Assembly: GCF_000758665.1 (NCBI RefSeq)
Contig: NZ_CP009285.1
Span: 3,224,001-3,288,000 of the forward strand
Direction: 5' to 3'
Length of the DNA: 64,000 bases
From: Paenibacillus borealis
GTDB lineage: Bacteria; Bacillota; Bacilli; Paenibacillales; Paenibacillaceae
Shown piece by piece: positions 55,680 through 64,000 of the stretch. Below the pieces are notes generated by a model. That model did not search any database. It saw only the letters and a program-made list of their open reading frames with translations, and was not told the DNA's origin. The position numbers and the translations under genes were made by a program. How positions within the stretch are numbered: the first letter of the stretch is position 1; each line of letters begins with the position of its first letter.

Positions 55680-56984
55680 ATGGAACTGACAACGCCTCGC
55701 GCTCCATTAGCTAAACATCTGATTGTCATTTCCTATGATGCCTTCTCGGAGGACAACTGGGAACTGGCCAGCCGATTGCCCAATTTATCCAAACTGATTA
55801 AGCAGGGTGCCCACAGCAACCGTTTGCGGAGTGTATATCCCACCCTCACGTATGTGGTTCATACCACCATAGCCACCGGCGTTTATCCGGACAAGCACGG
55901 TATTCACCACAATAACCCGCTGCAGCCGTTCGTGAAGGAGGAGGATCAGCGCTGGTTCTGGTTCCGGGAGGCGGTCAAGGCTCCGACAATTTATGATGCT
56001 GCACGTAAGGCAGGGTTGAGTACTGCGGGACTTCTCTGGCCGGTATCCGGCAAGTCTTCGATCAGGTACAATATCCCGGAGATCAGGGCGCTAAAGGGCG
56101 AGAATCAGGCACTTAAGGTGCTTAGAAGCGGCAGCCCCGCCTACTGCATCCGGATGGAATTGAAATACGGACGGATCAGGCAGGGGATTGCCCAGCCGTA
56201 TCTGGATGATTTTACAACCAAGTGTGCCGTGGATACGATCAAGCGCAATAAGCCGAATCTGCTCATGATGCATCTGATCGACCTGGATGATGCCAAACAT
56301 CTGTATGGAACAGACAGCGATGAGGTGAAGGAGGTCATCCTGCGTATGGATAACCGGCTGGGTGAGATCATTCAGGCCGTGGACGATGCCGGGATCAGGC
56401 AGGATACGGTGATTATGGTGCTCGGAGACCATGGTCAGTTCAATGTGCGCTACAAAGTTCATTTGAACAAGCTTTTGCAGGCAAAGGGTCTGATCTATGA
56501 AGAGGGCGGACAGCAGAAATGGCGTGCGTATTTCCAGTGCGGCGGAGGCTCGGCGTACCTGCACATCCGGCCGGGAGACGAAGAAGCAGAGCGGCTTGCG
56601 CTGTCAGCCGTTGAAGAATATATGCAGAATGACACGTCAGGAATTGAAAGCGTATACGACAGAGAGACGTTAGACCGTCTTCATGCCAGCCATTCCACAA
56701 GAATAATGCTGGAAGCGAAGCGCGGATATTGCTTTGATGAGAGTCTGGAGGAACAGCTGGTAGTCGATTTGCAGGCACATGGCGTTCGTTATGCTACGCA
56801 TGGTTATTCTCCTGACACAAGCGGCTACCGGTGCAATATCGTCATCTCCGGCGGCGCAATTAAGCAGGATTATTCCATTGGCGACATCGAGATGGTCGAT
56901 ATTGCCCCGACGATGGGAAGAATTCTGGGAGTTGATTTCGGGCATGGGGACGGGAGAGTCCTTGAAGAGATTGCCCGGGAGTAA
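55680..56984 (+). CDS. Alkaline-phosphatase-superfamily phosphodiesterase / nucleotide pyrophosphatase-like protein
   Basis: 434 residues. ISYDAFSEDNW gives the first metal Asp, and YPTLTYVVHTTIATGVYPDKHGIHHN the catalytic Thr and the following metal His, typical of type I phosphodiesterase/nucleotide pyrophosphatases. LIDLDDAKH and MVLGDHGQF give further metal ligands. There is no signal peptide, so it is cytoplasmic. AAGGGGA inside the upstream gene is its site. Its role with the transporter is not known. Confidence 0.88.
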   Translation: MELTTPRAPLAKHLIVISYDAFSEDNWELASRLPNLSKLIKQGAHSNRLRSVYPTLTYVVHTTIATGVYPDKHGIHHNNPLQPFVKEEDQRWFWFREAVKAPTIYDAARKAGLSTAGLLWPVSGKSSIRYNIPEIRALKGENQALKVLRSGSPAYCIRMELKYGRIRQGIAQPYLDDFTTKCAVDTIKRNKPNLLMMHLIDLDDAKHLYGTDSDEVKEVILRMDNRLGEIIQAVDDAGIRQDTVIMVLGDHGQFNVRYKVHLNKLLQAKGLIYEEGGQQKWRAYFQCGGGSAYLHIRPGDEEAERLALSAVEEYMQNDTSGIESVYDRETLDRLHASHSTRIMLEAKRGYCFDESLEEQLVVDLQAHGVRYATHGYSPDTSGYRCNIVISGGAIKQDYSIGDIEMVDIAPTMGRILGVDFGHGDGRVLEEIARE

Positions 56985-57070
56985 GAAAGTGCAATACCGG
57001 CAAAAGAATCCAATTGTCAAAAAACTGCGGATGAATTAGTGTAGACGGGACAAGAAAGGTGGATGCCCGT

Positions 57071-58159
57071 ATGATGTTCAGCTATTCGTTTGTACCCGCA
57101 CCAGAATGTCAGTATGACATGGAACAAGGTTATGGTTTCGCCGCAGCAACGGAAGGCTCGAAGAATGAGGACTTGAAGGATTCATGGCCTGGAGAGTATT
57201 TCTCTCCTGCGGTGCCGACGCTGCTGATGGATGTGCCAAACGGCAACTACACCGTTACGCTGGAGATTGGTTCAGCGGACAGCTCCGCTGTTACCACAAT
57301 AAGAGAAGGACTGGGCCGGATCAGACTGCTTGAGGTGAAGACCGGACCCGGGCAGATTACAACCCGTACATTCGCCGTGCATGTCGAGGACGGTACACTC
57401 AAGCTGGCTTTCGGAGGTGCGGCTCCCGCCGTGCAGAAAGTGATGGCCAGCAGGGTAAGCACTATCCCTACTTTATTTCTTGCCGGAGATTCTACCATGA
57501 CCGATCAAGCCTCCGGGCAATTCCCCTATACAGGCTGGGGCCAGATGATCGGATTATATCTGGGTGAAGGCATTGCTATTGCTAATCATGCGCGTTCCGG
57601 CAGAAGCGCCAGAACTTTCATTCAGGAGAGCCGTCTGCTGCGGATCGCCAAAAGACTGCGGAAGGGTGACTTCCTGCTTATCCAGTTTGCCCACAACGAT
57701 GAGAAGGAAACGGAAGAAGGTTCGGGTCCGTTCACGACGTATCAGCAATACCTGAAGCAATATATTGATCTTGCGCGGTCAGCCGGAGCGTATCCTGTGC
57801 TTGTAGCGCCTATGCACCGGCGGTTCTTTGCGGAGGACGGGGCCATCCGGAATACCCACGGTGATTATATCGAAGCTATGAGGCAGCTTGCCGTGCGTGA
57901 AGCTGTGCCTTTCGTAGATCTTGCTTCACTCAGCAAAACATACTTTGAGGAGCTTGGTGAAGCGCGTTCCAGGCAGGTATTTCTGTGGGCGGAACCGGGA
58001 CAATATGCTAACCTCCCTGAGGGCGCAGCGGATAATACACATTTCTCGGAAGCAGGAGCCATTGAGATTGCCAGACTGGCGGCGATTGGGATACAGCAGG
58101 CAGAGGCGGACAAGCTCGCGCAGCATCTGATCAGCAATATAGGGGGTTCCCTGATTTAA
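57071..58159 (+). CDS. SGNH esterase, rhamnogalacturonan acetylesterase-like
   Basis: 362 residues. An N-terminal beta-sandwich of about 130 residues (galactose-binding-like) precedes an SGNH hydrolase domain: block I LAGDSTMTDQ with nucleophile S141, block II ARSGRSARTF, block III QFAHNDEK and block V DNTHFSEAGA with Asp/His. This is the YesT pattern, which removes acetyl groups from rhamnogalacturonan. There is no signal peptide. The frame is open from GTG 57059 but AAAGGTGG favours ATG 57071. The next gene encodes rhamnose mutarotase, which fits the rhamnose-rich substrate. Confidence 0.87.
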   Translation: MMFSYSFVPAPECQYDMEQGYGFAAATEGSKNEDLKDSWPGEYFSPAVPTLLMDVPNGNYTVTLEIGSADSSAVTTIREGLGRIRLLEVKTGPGQITTRTFAVHVEDGTLKLAFGGAAPAVQKVMASRVSTIPTLFLAGDSTMTDQASGQFPYTGWGQMIGLYLGEGIAIANHARSGRSARTFIQESRLLRIAKRLRKGDFLLIQFAHNDEKETEEGSGPFTTYQQYLKQYIDLARSAGAYPVLVAPMHRRFFAEDGAIRNTHGDYIEAMRQLAVREAVPFVDLASLSKTYFEELGEARSRQVFLWAEPGQYANLPEGAADNTHFSEAGAIEIARLAAIGIQQAEADKLAQHLISNIGGSLI

Positions 58160-58282
58160 ACCGGATAGTGTGTTTATTTGAGTTTATTTATCTTCAAAAA
58201 TGTTCATGTATACTCTATAATGTTCAATATAATAGTTCACTTAAGTTTCACCTAAACCCCAATATGTCTGGAGAGCTGAACA

Positions 58283-58597
58283 GTGATTAGAAAAGCGAGT
58301 GTTATGCATGTTTATCCCCATGCTTACGAGGAGTACAAACGCCGTCATGATGAGCTGTGGCCGGAGATGGCTGAAGAGCTGAAGAACCATGGCGCACACA
58401 ACTACTCTATCTTTCTGGACGAAGAAACGGGCAGCCTGTTTGCTTACGTAGAGATTGAGGACGAAGACCGGTGGGATCGGATGTCGCAGACGGAGATTTG
58501 CCGGAAGTGGTGGGTATATATGGAGCCGCTGATGGAGACCAATCCGGATAACAGCCCGGTGTCCAGGAACCTGAAGGACGTATTCTACTTAAAATAA
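58283..58597 (+). CDS. rhaM: L-rhamnose mutarotase
   Basis: This 104-residue protein interconverts the alpha and beta anomers of L-rhamnose before it is isomerised. The family pattern is clear: [20 protein letters not shown] (catalytic His in RRHDE), [16 protein letters not shown] and a [17 protein letters not shown] stretch. GTG start with GGAGAG seven bases upstream. The gap before it (58160-58282) is AT-rich with several TATAAT-like boxes, so it may have its own promoter. Other rhamnose genes are not in the window. Confidence 0.95.
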   Translation: MIRKASVMHVYPHAYEEYKRRHDELWPEMAEELKNHGAHNYSIFLDEETGSLFAYVEIEDEDRWDRMSQTEICRKWWVYMEPLMETNPDNSPVSRNLKDVFYLK

Positions 58598-58606
58598 TGG
58601 GTAACA

Positions 58607-58656
58607 AATAACCCGCAAGCAAGGATAGTACTCCATATCCTGCTCTGCGGGTTATT
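58607..58656. terminator. Hairpin between convergent genes
   Basis: AATAACCCGCA (58607-58617) pairs with TGCGGGTTATT (58646-58656), with AGGATA/TATCCT as an inner stem. It should stop transcription from both sides. Confidence 0.75.
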
Positions 58657-58657
58657 G

Positions 58658-59329
58658 TCATGCAGTGACAATGCCAAGCACGAAGCCGTCGTACCCCTTG
58701 CTGCCTACCGTCTGCAGTGCGGTGGCTTCTATCCGCGGCTCGGCGGAGAGCAGGTCTATAAACTGGCGGATGCCTTGTACGCGGTCATCTGTACTATGCG
58801 CTTGAATGACCTCACCATCACGCACCACGTTATCGGCCACAATGACTGCTCCCGGCCGGGCCAGCTTCAACGCCCATTTCAGATAATGAGGATTGTTCGG
58901 CTTGTCAGCGTCAATAAAGATGAAGTCAAACGGCCCATAACCCCGGGCTTCAAGCGTAGCCAGCGTCTCAAGTGCCGGACCTTCAATCACATCGGTTTTA
59001 TCTGCCAGCCCCGCAAGTCTCAGATTATCCTCAGCCACGACCACATGGTGATGCTCGAATTCAAGTGACACCAGCCTTCCTGCTTCCGGTAATGCCCTGG
59101 CCAGCCATATGGTGCTGTAGCCGCCCAGCGTACCGATCTCCAGAATGTTAGCTGCTCCTTTCATCTTGGCCAGAAGGTAGAGCAGCTTCCCCTGATTCGG
59201 AGCGACATCAATTGCCGGCAATCCGGCGCCTGTGTTTGCATCCAGCACAGCGTCCAGCACCGGATCTGCCGCCAGCAGCTTGTCATTGAAATACGCATCA
59301 ACCTTACTCCATTTGTTCTGTTCTTTCAT
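58658..59329 (-). CDS. SAM-dependent O-methyltransferase (class I, catechol-type)
   Basis: 223 residues. NILEIGTLGGYSTIWLARAL is the SAM-binding loop, LVSLEFEHHHVVVAEDNLRLAG the next acid strand, and FDFIFIDADKPNN the metal-binding DADK of O-methyltransferase family 3. VADNVVRDGEV follows as in the family. The acceptor cannot be told. It is divergent from a LysR-type regulator, which may control it. Confidence 0.93.
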   Translation of the reverse strand: MKEQNKWSKVDAYFNDKLLAADPVLDAVLDANTGAGLPAIDVAPNQGKLLYLLAKMKGAANILEIGTLGGYSTIWLARALPEAGRLVSLEFEHHHVVVAEDNLRLAGLADKTDVIEGPALETLATLEARGYGPFDFIFIDADKPNNPHYLKWALKLARPGAVIVADNVVRDGEVIQAHSTDDRVQGIRQFIDLLSAEPRIEATALQTVGSKGYDGFVLGIVTA

Positions 59330-59455
59330 GTGAATCCCTCCGTTAGGTTAAGTGTTGTATTGGATCTGCTTTAAATATAAGGTAAAATAACACATAATAC
59401 TAATATATGTTTATGGAGTTTACATATAATTTGATTATGAATCGAGGCGATCTGC

Positions 59456-60337
59456 ATGAATATTCATGCCTTAAGGTTATTTTATTATGTTGCTGAGACG
59501 GGAAGCGTCACGAAGGCGGCTGCGCGGCTCAATATCAGCCAGCCGGCGGTTACCAGCCAGATCAAGAAGTTTGAGAAGGAGCTCGGACTGACATTGTTTA
59601 ATCCCAGCGGCCGCGGAATTTCGCTTACTTCATTTGGAACAGAACTGGCCAAGCAGGCAGGGAATCTCTTCACCTATGAAGAGCAGATGGATGAGTTTGT
59701 AGAGGACTACCGCCAGGGCAGAAAAGGGAAGCTGCGTATCGCGGCTACTTATCTCCCGGCTAATTTCCTGGTCCCCGGCTGGGCCGCCAGGTTCAAGGCG
59801 GGACATCCGGAGATTGAAATCGAGATTACAACAACGAATTCCCAGCAGGCCTTCGGGCAATTGAAGCGGCATGAAGCAGACGTTGCCTTCTATGGAGGCG
59901 GAGCCAAGGAGAAGCCGGAGGATGTGGAGTGGCTGGAGCTTTTCGAGGATGAGCTGTGGTTCGTGGTAGCCCCTTCACATCCCTATGCAGGCCGTACGGT
60001 GTCTCTGACTGAGATGATGCGCGAACCGTTTATTATGCGGGAAGAAGGCAGTTCAACAAGAGAGCGCCTTGTCTCGTTATGTACGACATATGGTCTGAAG
60101 CCGCCAGAGGTTGCATTGCAATTCAGCGGACTGGGTGAGGCCATCCGTTCGGTAATCGCGGGGTATGGTGCAAACTTCATCTCCTCTCTTGCTGTGCGCG
60201 AATTTGTGGAGTGGAAGCAGCTCTCCCGTGTACATGTGGAAGGGATTCAGCTAAGCAACCACATTGCTGTCTGCACACGTAAGAATGAATCCCTGCCTGC
60301 TGCGCTGCAGCAGTTTATTGAGATATGCCGCCAATGA
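59456..60337 (+). CDS. LysR-family transcriptional regulator
   Basis: This 293-residue regulator has an N-terminal winged helix-turn-helix (ALRLFYYVAETGSVTKAAAR then LNISQPAVTSQIKKFEKELG) and a two-lobed effector domain (from about 90). It likely controls itself and the divergent methyltransferase gene. The 126 bases between contain ATAATACTAATATATGTTTA, a suitable AT-rich symmetrical binding site. GAGGCG lies before the ATG. Confidence 0.94.
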   Translation: MNIHALRLFYYVAETGSVTKAAARLNISQPAVTSQIKKFEKELGLTLFNPSGRGISLTSFGTELAKQAGNLFTYEEQMDEFVEDYRQGRKGKLRIAATYLPANFLVPGWAARFKAGHPEIEIEITTTNSQQAFGQLKRHEADVAFYGGGAKEKPEDVEWLELFEDELWFVVAPSHPYAGRTVSLTEMMREPFIMREEGSSTRERLVSLCTTYGLKPPEVALQFSGLGEAIRSVIAGYGANFISSLAVREFVEWKQLSRVHVEGIQLSNHIAVCTRKNESLPAALQQFIEICRQ

Positions 60338-60447
60338 TATATGGATTAAACAATAATTAATTATCAATTTACAATCTAAATATATTGATAAACGATAAAT
60401 TATATGTTAAATTAAACTCACAATTTCGAAGTGAGGTGCTTTATTCA

Positions 60448-60936
60448 ATGAAACGTAAACCAGGTTCGACCACTTTTTTGAAGGCAGTGATAGTGCTGTT
60501 TGGATTGGCTGCACTTGCGCTATGTGTATTCGTGGTGCCGGAGATCGCGGGGTTTGCAGAAGAGCTGTATCCGGATATGGGTTACATACAGGCGCTCGTA
60601 ATGATTGATTTGTATGGGGCGGCGCTGCCTTTTTACATTGCACTCTATCAGGCCTTTAAGCTGTTAGGCTATATCGACCAGAACAAGGCGTTCTCGGAAA
60701 CCTCTGTGCAGGTGCTGAAGAATATCAAACACTGCGCAGTCGCCATCAGCGGTATGTTTGTAATCGGCATGCCGCTGTTCTATCTGATGGCGGAGAGAGA
60801 TGATGCTCCGGGAATTATCGTGATCGGAATGATTATTATTCTGGCTTCCATGGTGATTGCTGTATTCGCTGCAGTGCTCCAGAAGCTGTTAAACGAAGCA
60901 ATCGAACTAAAATCTGAAAATGATTTGACAGTCTGA
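60448..60936 (+). CDS. DUF2975 membrane protein
   Basis: 162 residues with four membrane helices: FLKAVIVLFGLAALALCVFV, the GAALPFYIALYQAFKLL part, CAVAISGMFVIGMPLFYLMA and a last one ending AAVLQK. The pattern is that of DUF2975, the YoaS-like family. The frame opens from TTG 60385, but AGTGAGGTG favours ATG 60448. It is followed by a small XRE regulator, the normal partner of this family. Confidence 0.87.
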   Translation: MKRKPGSTTFLKAVIVLFGLAALALCVFVVPEIAGFAEELYPDMGYIQALVMIDLYGAALPFYIALYQAFKLLGYIDQNKAFSETSVQVLKNIKHCAVAISGMFVIGMPLFYLMAERDDAPGIIVIGMIIILASMVIAVFAAVLQKLLNEAIELKSENDLTV

Positions 60937-60946
60937 GGTGATGACC

Positions 60947-61162
60947 ATGGCGATAATAATCAATATTGATGTGATGCTGGCTAAACGGAAAATGAGTGTA
61001 ACAGAGCTTACGGAGAAGGTTGGCATAACGATGGCTAACCTGTCTATACTCAAGAACGGCAAGGCGAAGGCGATCCGGTTCTCAACGCTTGCGGCGATTT
61101 GCAAGGCACTGGATTGTCAGCCGGGAGACATATTAGAATACATCCCCGAATCTAATGAATAA
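60947..61162 (+). CDS. Small XRE-family regulator, YozG-like
   Basis: 71 residues, entirely one helix-turn-helix domain: LAKRKMSVTELTEKVGITMA, NLSILKNGKAKAIRF and STLAAICKALDCQPGDILEY. The ATG at 60947 has TGAGGTG six bases upstream; the frame continues upstream to an ATG at 60941, too close to it. It probably regulates itself and the membrane partner encoded just before. Confidence 0.9.
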   Translation: MAIIINIDVMLAKRKMSVTELTEKVGITMANLSILKNGKAKAIRFSTLAAICKALDCQPGDILEYIPESNE

Positions 61163-61194
61163 AGGGGAGCTTGACCGGCGAGGAGCGGAGTATA

Positions 61195-61959
61195 TTGAAT
61201 TCAATCACAAGACTGCTGCATTTCGGTTATCATCAGGCGATGAGCTGCATCTTTCCTGTTGCGATCTTTGGAACCCTGATCCTTACAAGCAGAGTAGAAG
61301 TGCCCTTCATCCACCGTTATGATCTTATTCTGCTGATCCTGCTGACCGTCCAGTACTTAATGTACCGTAGCGGGCTGGAGACCCTCGATGAGATCAAAGT
61401 GATCTGTGTATTTCATGTGATCGGTCTGATGCTGGAGATTTATAAAATAAGAATGGGTTCATGGGCCTACCCCGATCCCGGATATACGAAGCTGCTCGGA
61501 GTTCCGCTGTACAGCGGGTTTATGTATGCCAGCGTGGCAAGCTACATGTGCCAGATCTGGCGCAGACTGAAGATGGACATGACCGGCTGGCCGGGTCTGG
61601 CTTCTGCGGGCCTGCTGGGTGGAGCGATTTACCTGAACTTTTTCACCCACCACTTTATTCCGGATTTCCGTTGGTGGCTGACGGCGCTGGTGGTGGTTGT
61701 TTTTTGGAGAACATGGATTATCTACCGGGTGCAGGACCGGATGTACCGGATGCCGCTGACGCTGGCTTTTTTCATCGTAGGTTTCTTCATCTGGCTGGCT
61801 GAGAATATCGCTACCTTCTTGGGTGCCTGGAAATATCCCGACCAGCACGAGACCTGGCATCTGGTGGGGCTCAGCAAGATCAGCTCATGGTTTCTGCTCG
61901 TTATCATCAGCGTCATTATAGTCGCCCAGCTTAAGCATGTTAAGGCAGGACGTTCATAA
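61195..61959 (+). CDS. DUF817 membrane protein
   Basis: 254 residues with about eight helices. Landmarks of DUF817 are GSWAYPDPGYTKLLGVPLYS and SGFMYASVASYMCQIWRR. TTG 61195 (MNSITRLLHFGYHQAMS) has CGAGGAG nine bases before it. The TTG at 61171 is only one base from GGGGAG. The function of the family is unknown. Confidence 0.85.
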   Translation: MNSITRLLHFGYHQAMSCIFPVAIFGTLILTSRVEVPFIHRYDLILLILLTVQYLMYRSGLETLDEIKVICVFHVIGLMLEIYKIRMGSWAYPDPGYTKLLGVPLYSGFMYASVASYMCQIWRRLKMDMTGWPGLASAGLLGGAIYLNFFTHHFIPDFRWWLTALVVVVFWRTWIIYRVQDRMYRMPLTLAFFIVGFFIWLAENIATFLGAWKYPDQHETWHLVGLSKISSWFLLVIISVIIVAQLKHVKAGRS

Positions 61960-62035
61960 TTCATGAGTATCGCTCTTAACTAAAAGGCTGAATGTGACGA
62001 TAATAATTCTAAACATTCACAATTAGGAGATGCTT

Positions 62036-62857
62036 ATGGATAACTTGGCAGCATTGGTCGCAGCAGCACCCTTTTTCAAACAGATTCACGCACAGGACAT
62101 TATGATCGGCATTACGGATCGGGAAATATTCCATTACTATGCACCCAGCAAAGTGCTCGATTTCGGTTTAACCAAAGGAAGTCCGGTTCCTCCGGATGAT
62201 CCCTCACTCGGCAATGCCCTGGCAGGACGCGCTACGACAAACCGGCTGTCGCCTGAGCTGTATGGAGCAACTGTGATTTCTTCGGCAGTGCCGGTCTATG
62301 GTGCGGAGGGTGAAGTTATCGGGGCTTTCGCTATAGCCTATACGCTGGAAAATGAAGATAAAATGGAACAGCTGACCGAAAACATTAATCAGATCAGCGG
62401 CCAGCTCATGGATATGGTTCAGAATGTAGCAGCCCAGTCTGAGGAGCTGTCGGCGACGACGGCGCAGATTCTGGACAATTCCCGTAAGACCGTGGAAGAG
62501 TCCAAGCAGGTGAATAAGGTTGCCGGGTTTATCCGCGAGATCTCCGAGCAGACGAATCTGCTGGGCCTGAATGCGGCGATTGAGGCTGCGCGGGTCGGAG
62601 AGCAGGGTGCAGGCTTCGGGGTAGTGGCGACAGAGGTCCGCAAGCTGTCGGTACATACGAAGGAAGCCACGAAGTCGATCGAGGATTCTCTTAGCACGGT
62701 GCAGCGCTCGATCCGGGAGATGGAGCAGGAGATTGAAGCAATCGCCATGTCTTCCTCGGCTCAAGCTGAGCTGGTTACCCAGTTCAGTGATGTGATTGAG
62801 AAGCTGAATGAGACCAGCGGGGAGATGGCCAGATTTATTTCATCCGTTATTCAATAA
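62036..62857 (+). CDS. Soluble methyl-accepting chemotaxis-type receptor
   Basis: 273 residues with no membrane helix. An N-terminal sensor part of about 110 residues (a PAS-like fold with [20 protein letters not shown]) is joined to a short signalling coil that includes the receptor tip [20 protein letters not shown] and GRGFAVVA-type [15 protein letters not shown]. It lacks the usual long methylation helices and resembles the YfmS-type soluble receptors of Bacilli. AGGAGA precedes ATG 62036. The ligand is unknown. Confidence 0.9.
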   Translation: MDNLAALVAAAPFFKQIHAQDIMIGITDREIFHYYAPSKVLDFGLTKGSPVPPDDPSLGNALAGRATTNRLSPELYGATVISSAVPVYGAEGEVIGAFAIAYTLENEDKMEQLTENINQISGQLMDMVQNVAAQSEELSATTAQILDNSRKTVEESKQVNKVAGFIREISEQTNLLGLNAAIEAARVGEQGAGFGVVATEVRKLSVHTKEATKSIEDSLSTVQRSIREMEQEIEAIAMSSSAQAELVTQFSDVIEKLNETSGEMARFISSVIQ

Positions 62858-62868
62858 AATATCATAAA

Positions 62869-62899
62869 CAAGGCGGCCGTTATGTTAACGGCCGCCTTG
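62869..62899. terminator. Hairpin between convergent genes
   Basis: CAAGGCGGCCGTTA pairs perfectly with TAACGGCCGCCTTG across three bases. Confidence 0.8.
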
Positions 62900-62916
62900 C
62901 TGTATTCAGTTATAGG

Positions 62917-63411
62917 TCAGGAATTAGAGCGGCCAGGAGGATGGGCGTTCAGGTGATCAATCTGCTGTTCCAGCACCGCGCCTGCTTTGCCCAGAAACTG
63001 TGTGATCAGCGTGAGTTCTTCTTCCGTATATGAAGCAGCCAAGGCAATCATAGCCGTATGAAGCGCCGAATAGGTCTCTATGACATCCGCTTTATGCTCA
63101 TATAGCGGAACGATAATCACTTTGCGGCGGTCACCCGGGTCATTTTCTCTGCGGACATAGCCGGTTTTCTCCAGCCGGTCAATTAATGCGGTGACGCTGC
63201 CGGTAGTCAGTCCGGTTAGCTTCGACAGTTCTCCGGCGGTAATCGGCCCCTTTTCACGCAGGATATCTACGGATATGAAGTCATTATTGTATAAACCGAG
63301 GGCGGAGGCCACATTCTGCTGATATTGTACCGTCCGGGTTCCCAGTCCGCGCATGAGCAGGGTGAATTGTTCCTGGAGTTCAGTCGGCTGATCGGGTTCA
63401 TGGCTGGACAT
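62917..63411 (-). CDS. MarR-family transcriptional regulator
   Basis: This 164-residue winged-helix protein shows ILREKGPITAGELSKLTGLT, GSVTALIDRLEKTGYVRREN and DPGDRRKVIIVPLYE, the wing of MarR proteins. The frame opens 13 codons earlier, but AGGAGG lies seven bases before ATG 63411. The gene upstream on the same strand (63540 onward) could be in its regulon. Confidence 0.93.
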   Translation of the reverse strand: MSSHEPDQPTELQEQFTLLMRGLGTRTVQYQQNVASALGLYNNDFISVDILREKGPITAGELSKLTGLTTGSVTALIDRLEKTGYVRRENDPGDRRKVIIVPLYEHKADVIETYSALHTAMIALAASYTEEELTLITQFLGKAGAVLEQQIDHLNAHPPGRSNS

Positions 63412-63539
63412 GAGTAGTCCTCCTTCGAAAGAGATGGATAGCTTGGACACGCCAGAATTGCAAATTTAAGATGTTTGGCGGGCAAGGGAATGATAAATTT
63501 TATTGTAGCGAATCGTTTACTCATTTGCAAAAAGAAAGT

Positions 63540-64000
63540 CTATCGGACAGTACTCCGCCTCCAAAAAGTGACGCCGTTCAGAGGGTAGGCCATACTATAG
63601 CCGGTTCCGGCCTTCTCTGCGGATACCAGCGACAGATGGTTCCCGTCCGGCTGCAGAGTGAATAACTGCTCAATATGATAGACGCCTGGCGAAGGTGTGG
63701 ATTCATAGAGGTTAAGGATTACACCTGCGGCAGTTATTGCGGTAATATCTGCTTCATGTACACCCTCAATTCCATATTCAATCCGCACGGGCTTGTCGTT
63801 CTTCAACCCGTAGGCATCCACTTTAACTGCGTATCGTGCCGAGCCGAACCGGAATTTGCCGAAAGCCCGGACAGCGAAGTTACGGAAGGTCCTGTTCCGC
63901 AGCAGTGCGGGCAGACCTAATCTGCGCAGCACGGCAACAGCGGAGGTGGATATGCGGGAATCGAAGCAGAGCCGGGTGGAGACGGATGGAACGCCCAAAG
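63540..64000 (-). CDS. Saccharopine-dehydrogenase-like protein, C-terminal part (5' end outside window)
   Basis: The frame runs to the window edge on the minus strand, giving about 153 residues of the C-terminus. SARYAVKVDAYGLKNDKP, VEYGIEGVHEADITA-like IEYGIEGVHEADITAITAA and PSPGVYHIEQLF match the end of the saccharopine dehydrogenase / enoyl-reductase-like family found in Bacillales. The N-terminal Rossmann part is outside. The TTG near 63998 is not a real start. Confidence 0.75.
   Translation of the reverse strand, partial: LGVPSVSTRLCFDSRISTSAVAVLRRLGLPALLRNRTFRNFAVRAFGKFRFGSARYAVKVDAYGLKNDKPVRIEYGIEGVHEADITAITAAGVILNLYESTPSPGVYHIEQLFTLQPDGNHLSLVSAEKAGTGYSMAYPLNGVTFWRRSTVR

Noticed and set aside
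1..64000. tRNA or rRNA genes, CRISPR arrays, prophage or complete insertion sequences
   Set aside because: No cloverleaf with CCA-type end, ribosomal signature, spaced repeat array, integrase or transposase was found by eye.

Overview
The window looks like a chromosomal segment of a spore-forming, Gram-positive, polysaccharide-degrading member of the Paenibacillaceae, most likely Paenibacillus. The reasons are several: YesM/YesN-type two-component pairs sitting beside LplB/YtcP-type ABC importers, very large secreted enzymes with S-layer-homology (SLH) anchors, a gerA-type germination operon with a YheC/YheD-like coat gene, strong AGGAGG ribosome binding sites, frequent TTG/GTG starts, and CcpA-type cre sites. 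No rRNA, tRNA, CRISPR array, intact insertion sequence or prophage was seen.

Bases 1-34,550 form one large carbohydrate-utilisation locus. Its parts are the end of a solute-binding lipoprotein, an agarase-like GH-A enzyme, a sensor kinase and AraC-type regulator, a GH51 arabinofuranosidase with two permeases and a binding lipoprotein, a cytoplasmic GH43 enzyme, a 2212-residue SLH-anchored protein with two GH43 propellers, a second kinase/regulator pair, a second importer, a small SLH protein with two unrecognised repeats, and a 1494-residue secreted GH43 protein. All three large propellers carry the Glu/Glu/Gln pattern of GH43 subfamily 24 exo-beta-1,3-galactanases. With the arabinofuranosidase and the remnant of a GH27-like alpha-galactosidase, this points to plant type II arabinogalactan as substrate. 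In the inferred scheme, surface enzymes cut the polymer, two importers take up the oligosaccharides, cytoplasmic GH51 and GH43 enzymes finish them, and CcpA (several cre sites) plus the two sensor pairs set expression.

Bases 34,550-38,450 are a decayed accessory stretch. It holds two intact NAD(P)-dependent dehydrogenase-type genes between remnants: an alcohol dehydrogenase fused in frame to the end of a sugar isomerase, the end of an SLH protein, the end of a threonine aldolase, and a T-box-like fragment.

Bases 38,450-48,720 hold a YheC/YheD-like ATP-grasp gene, a divergent two-gene cassette (adenylating enzyme fused to an SbnA-type synthase, then an SbnB-type dehydrogenase) predicted to make L-2,3-diaminopropionate and perhaps couple it to an acid, a gerA-type operon, and hflKC. 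The fusion cassette has no NRPS or carrier protein nearby and is the best candidate here for an undescribed pathway.

Bases 48,720-64,000 are mixed: an Excalibur protein, a GGDEF cyclase, a PadR/DUF1048/ABC efflux operon, a transporter plus phosphodiesterase pair, a rhamnogalacturonan-acetylesterase-like SGNH enzyme followed by rhamnose mutarotase, an O-methyltransferase divergent from a LysR regulator, a DUF2975/XRE pair, a DUF817 membrane protein, a soluble chemoreceptor, a MarR regulator, and the end of a saccharopine-dehydrogenase-like gene. All family calls come from reading the sequence by eye without database searches.
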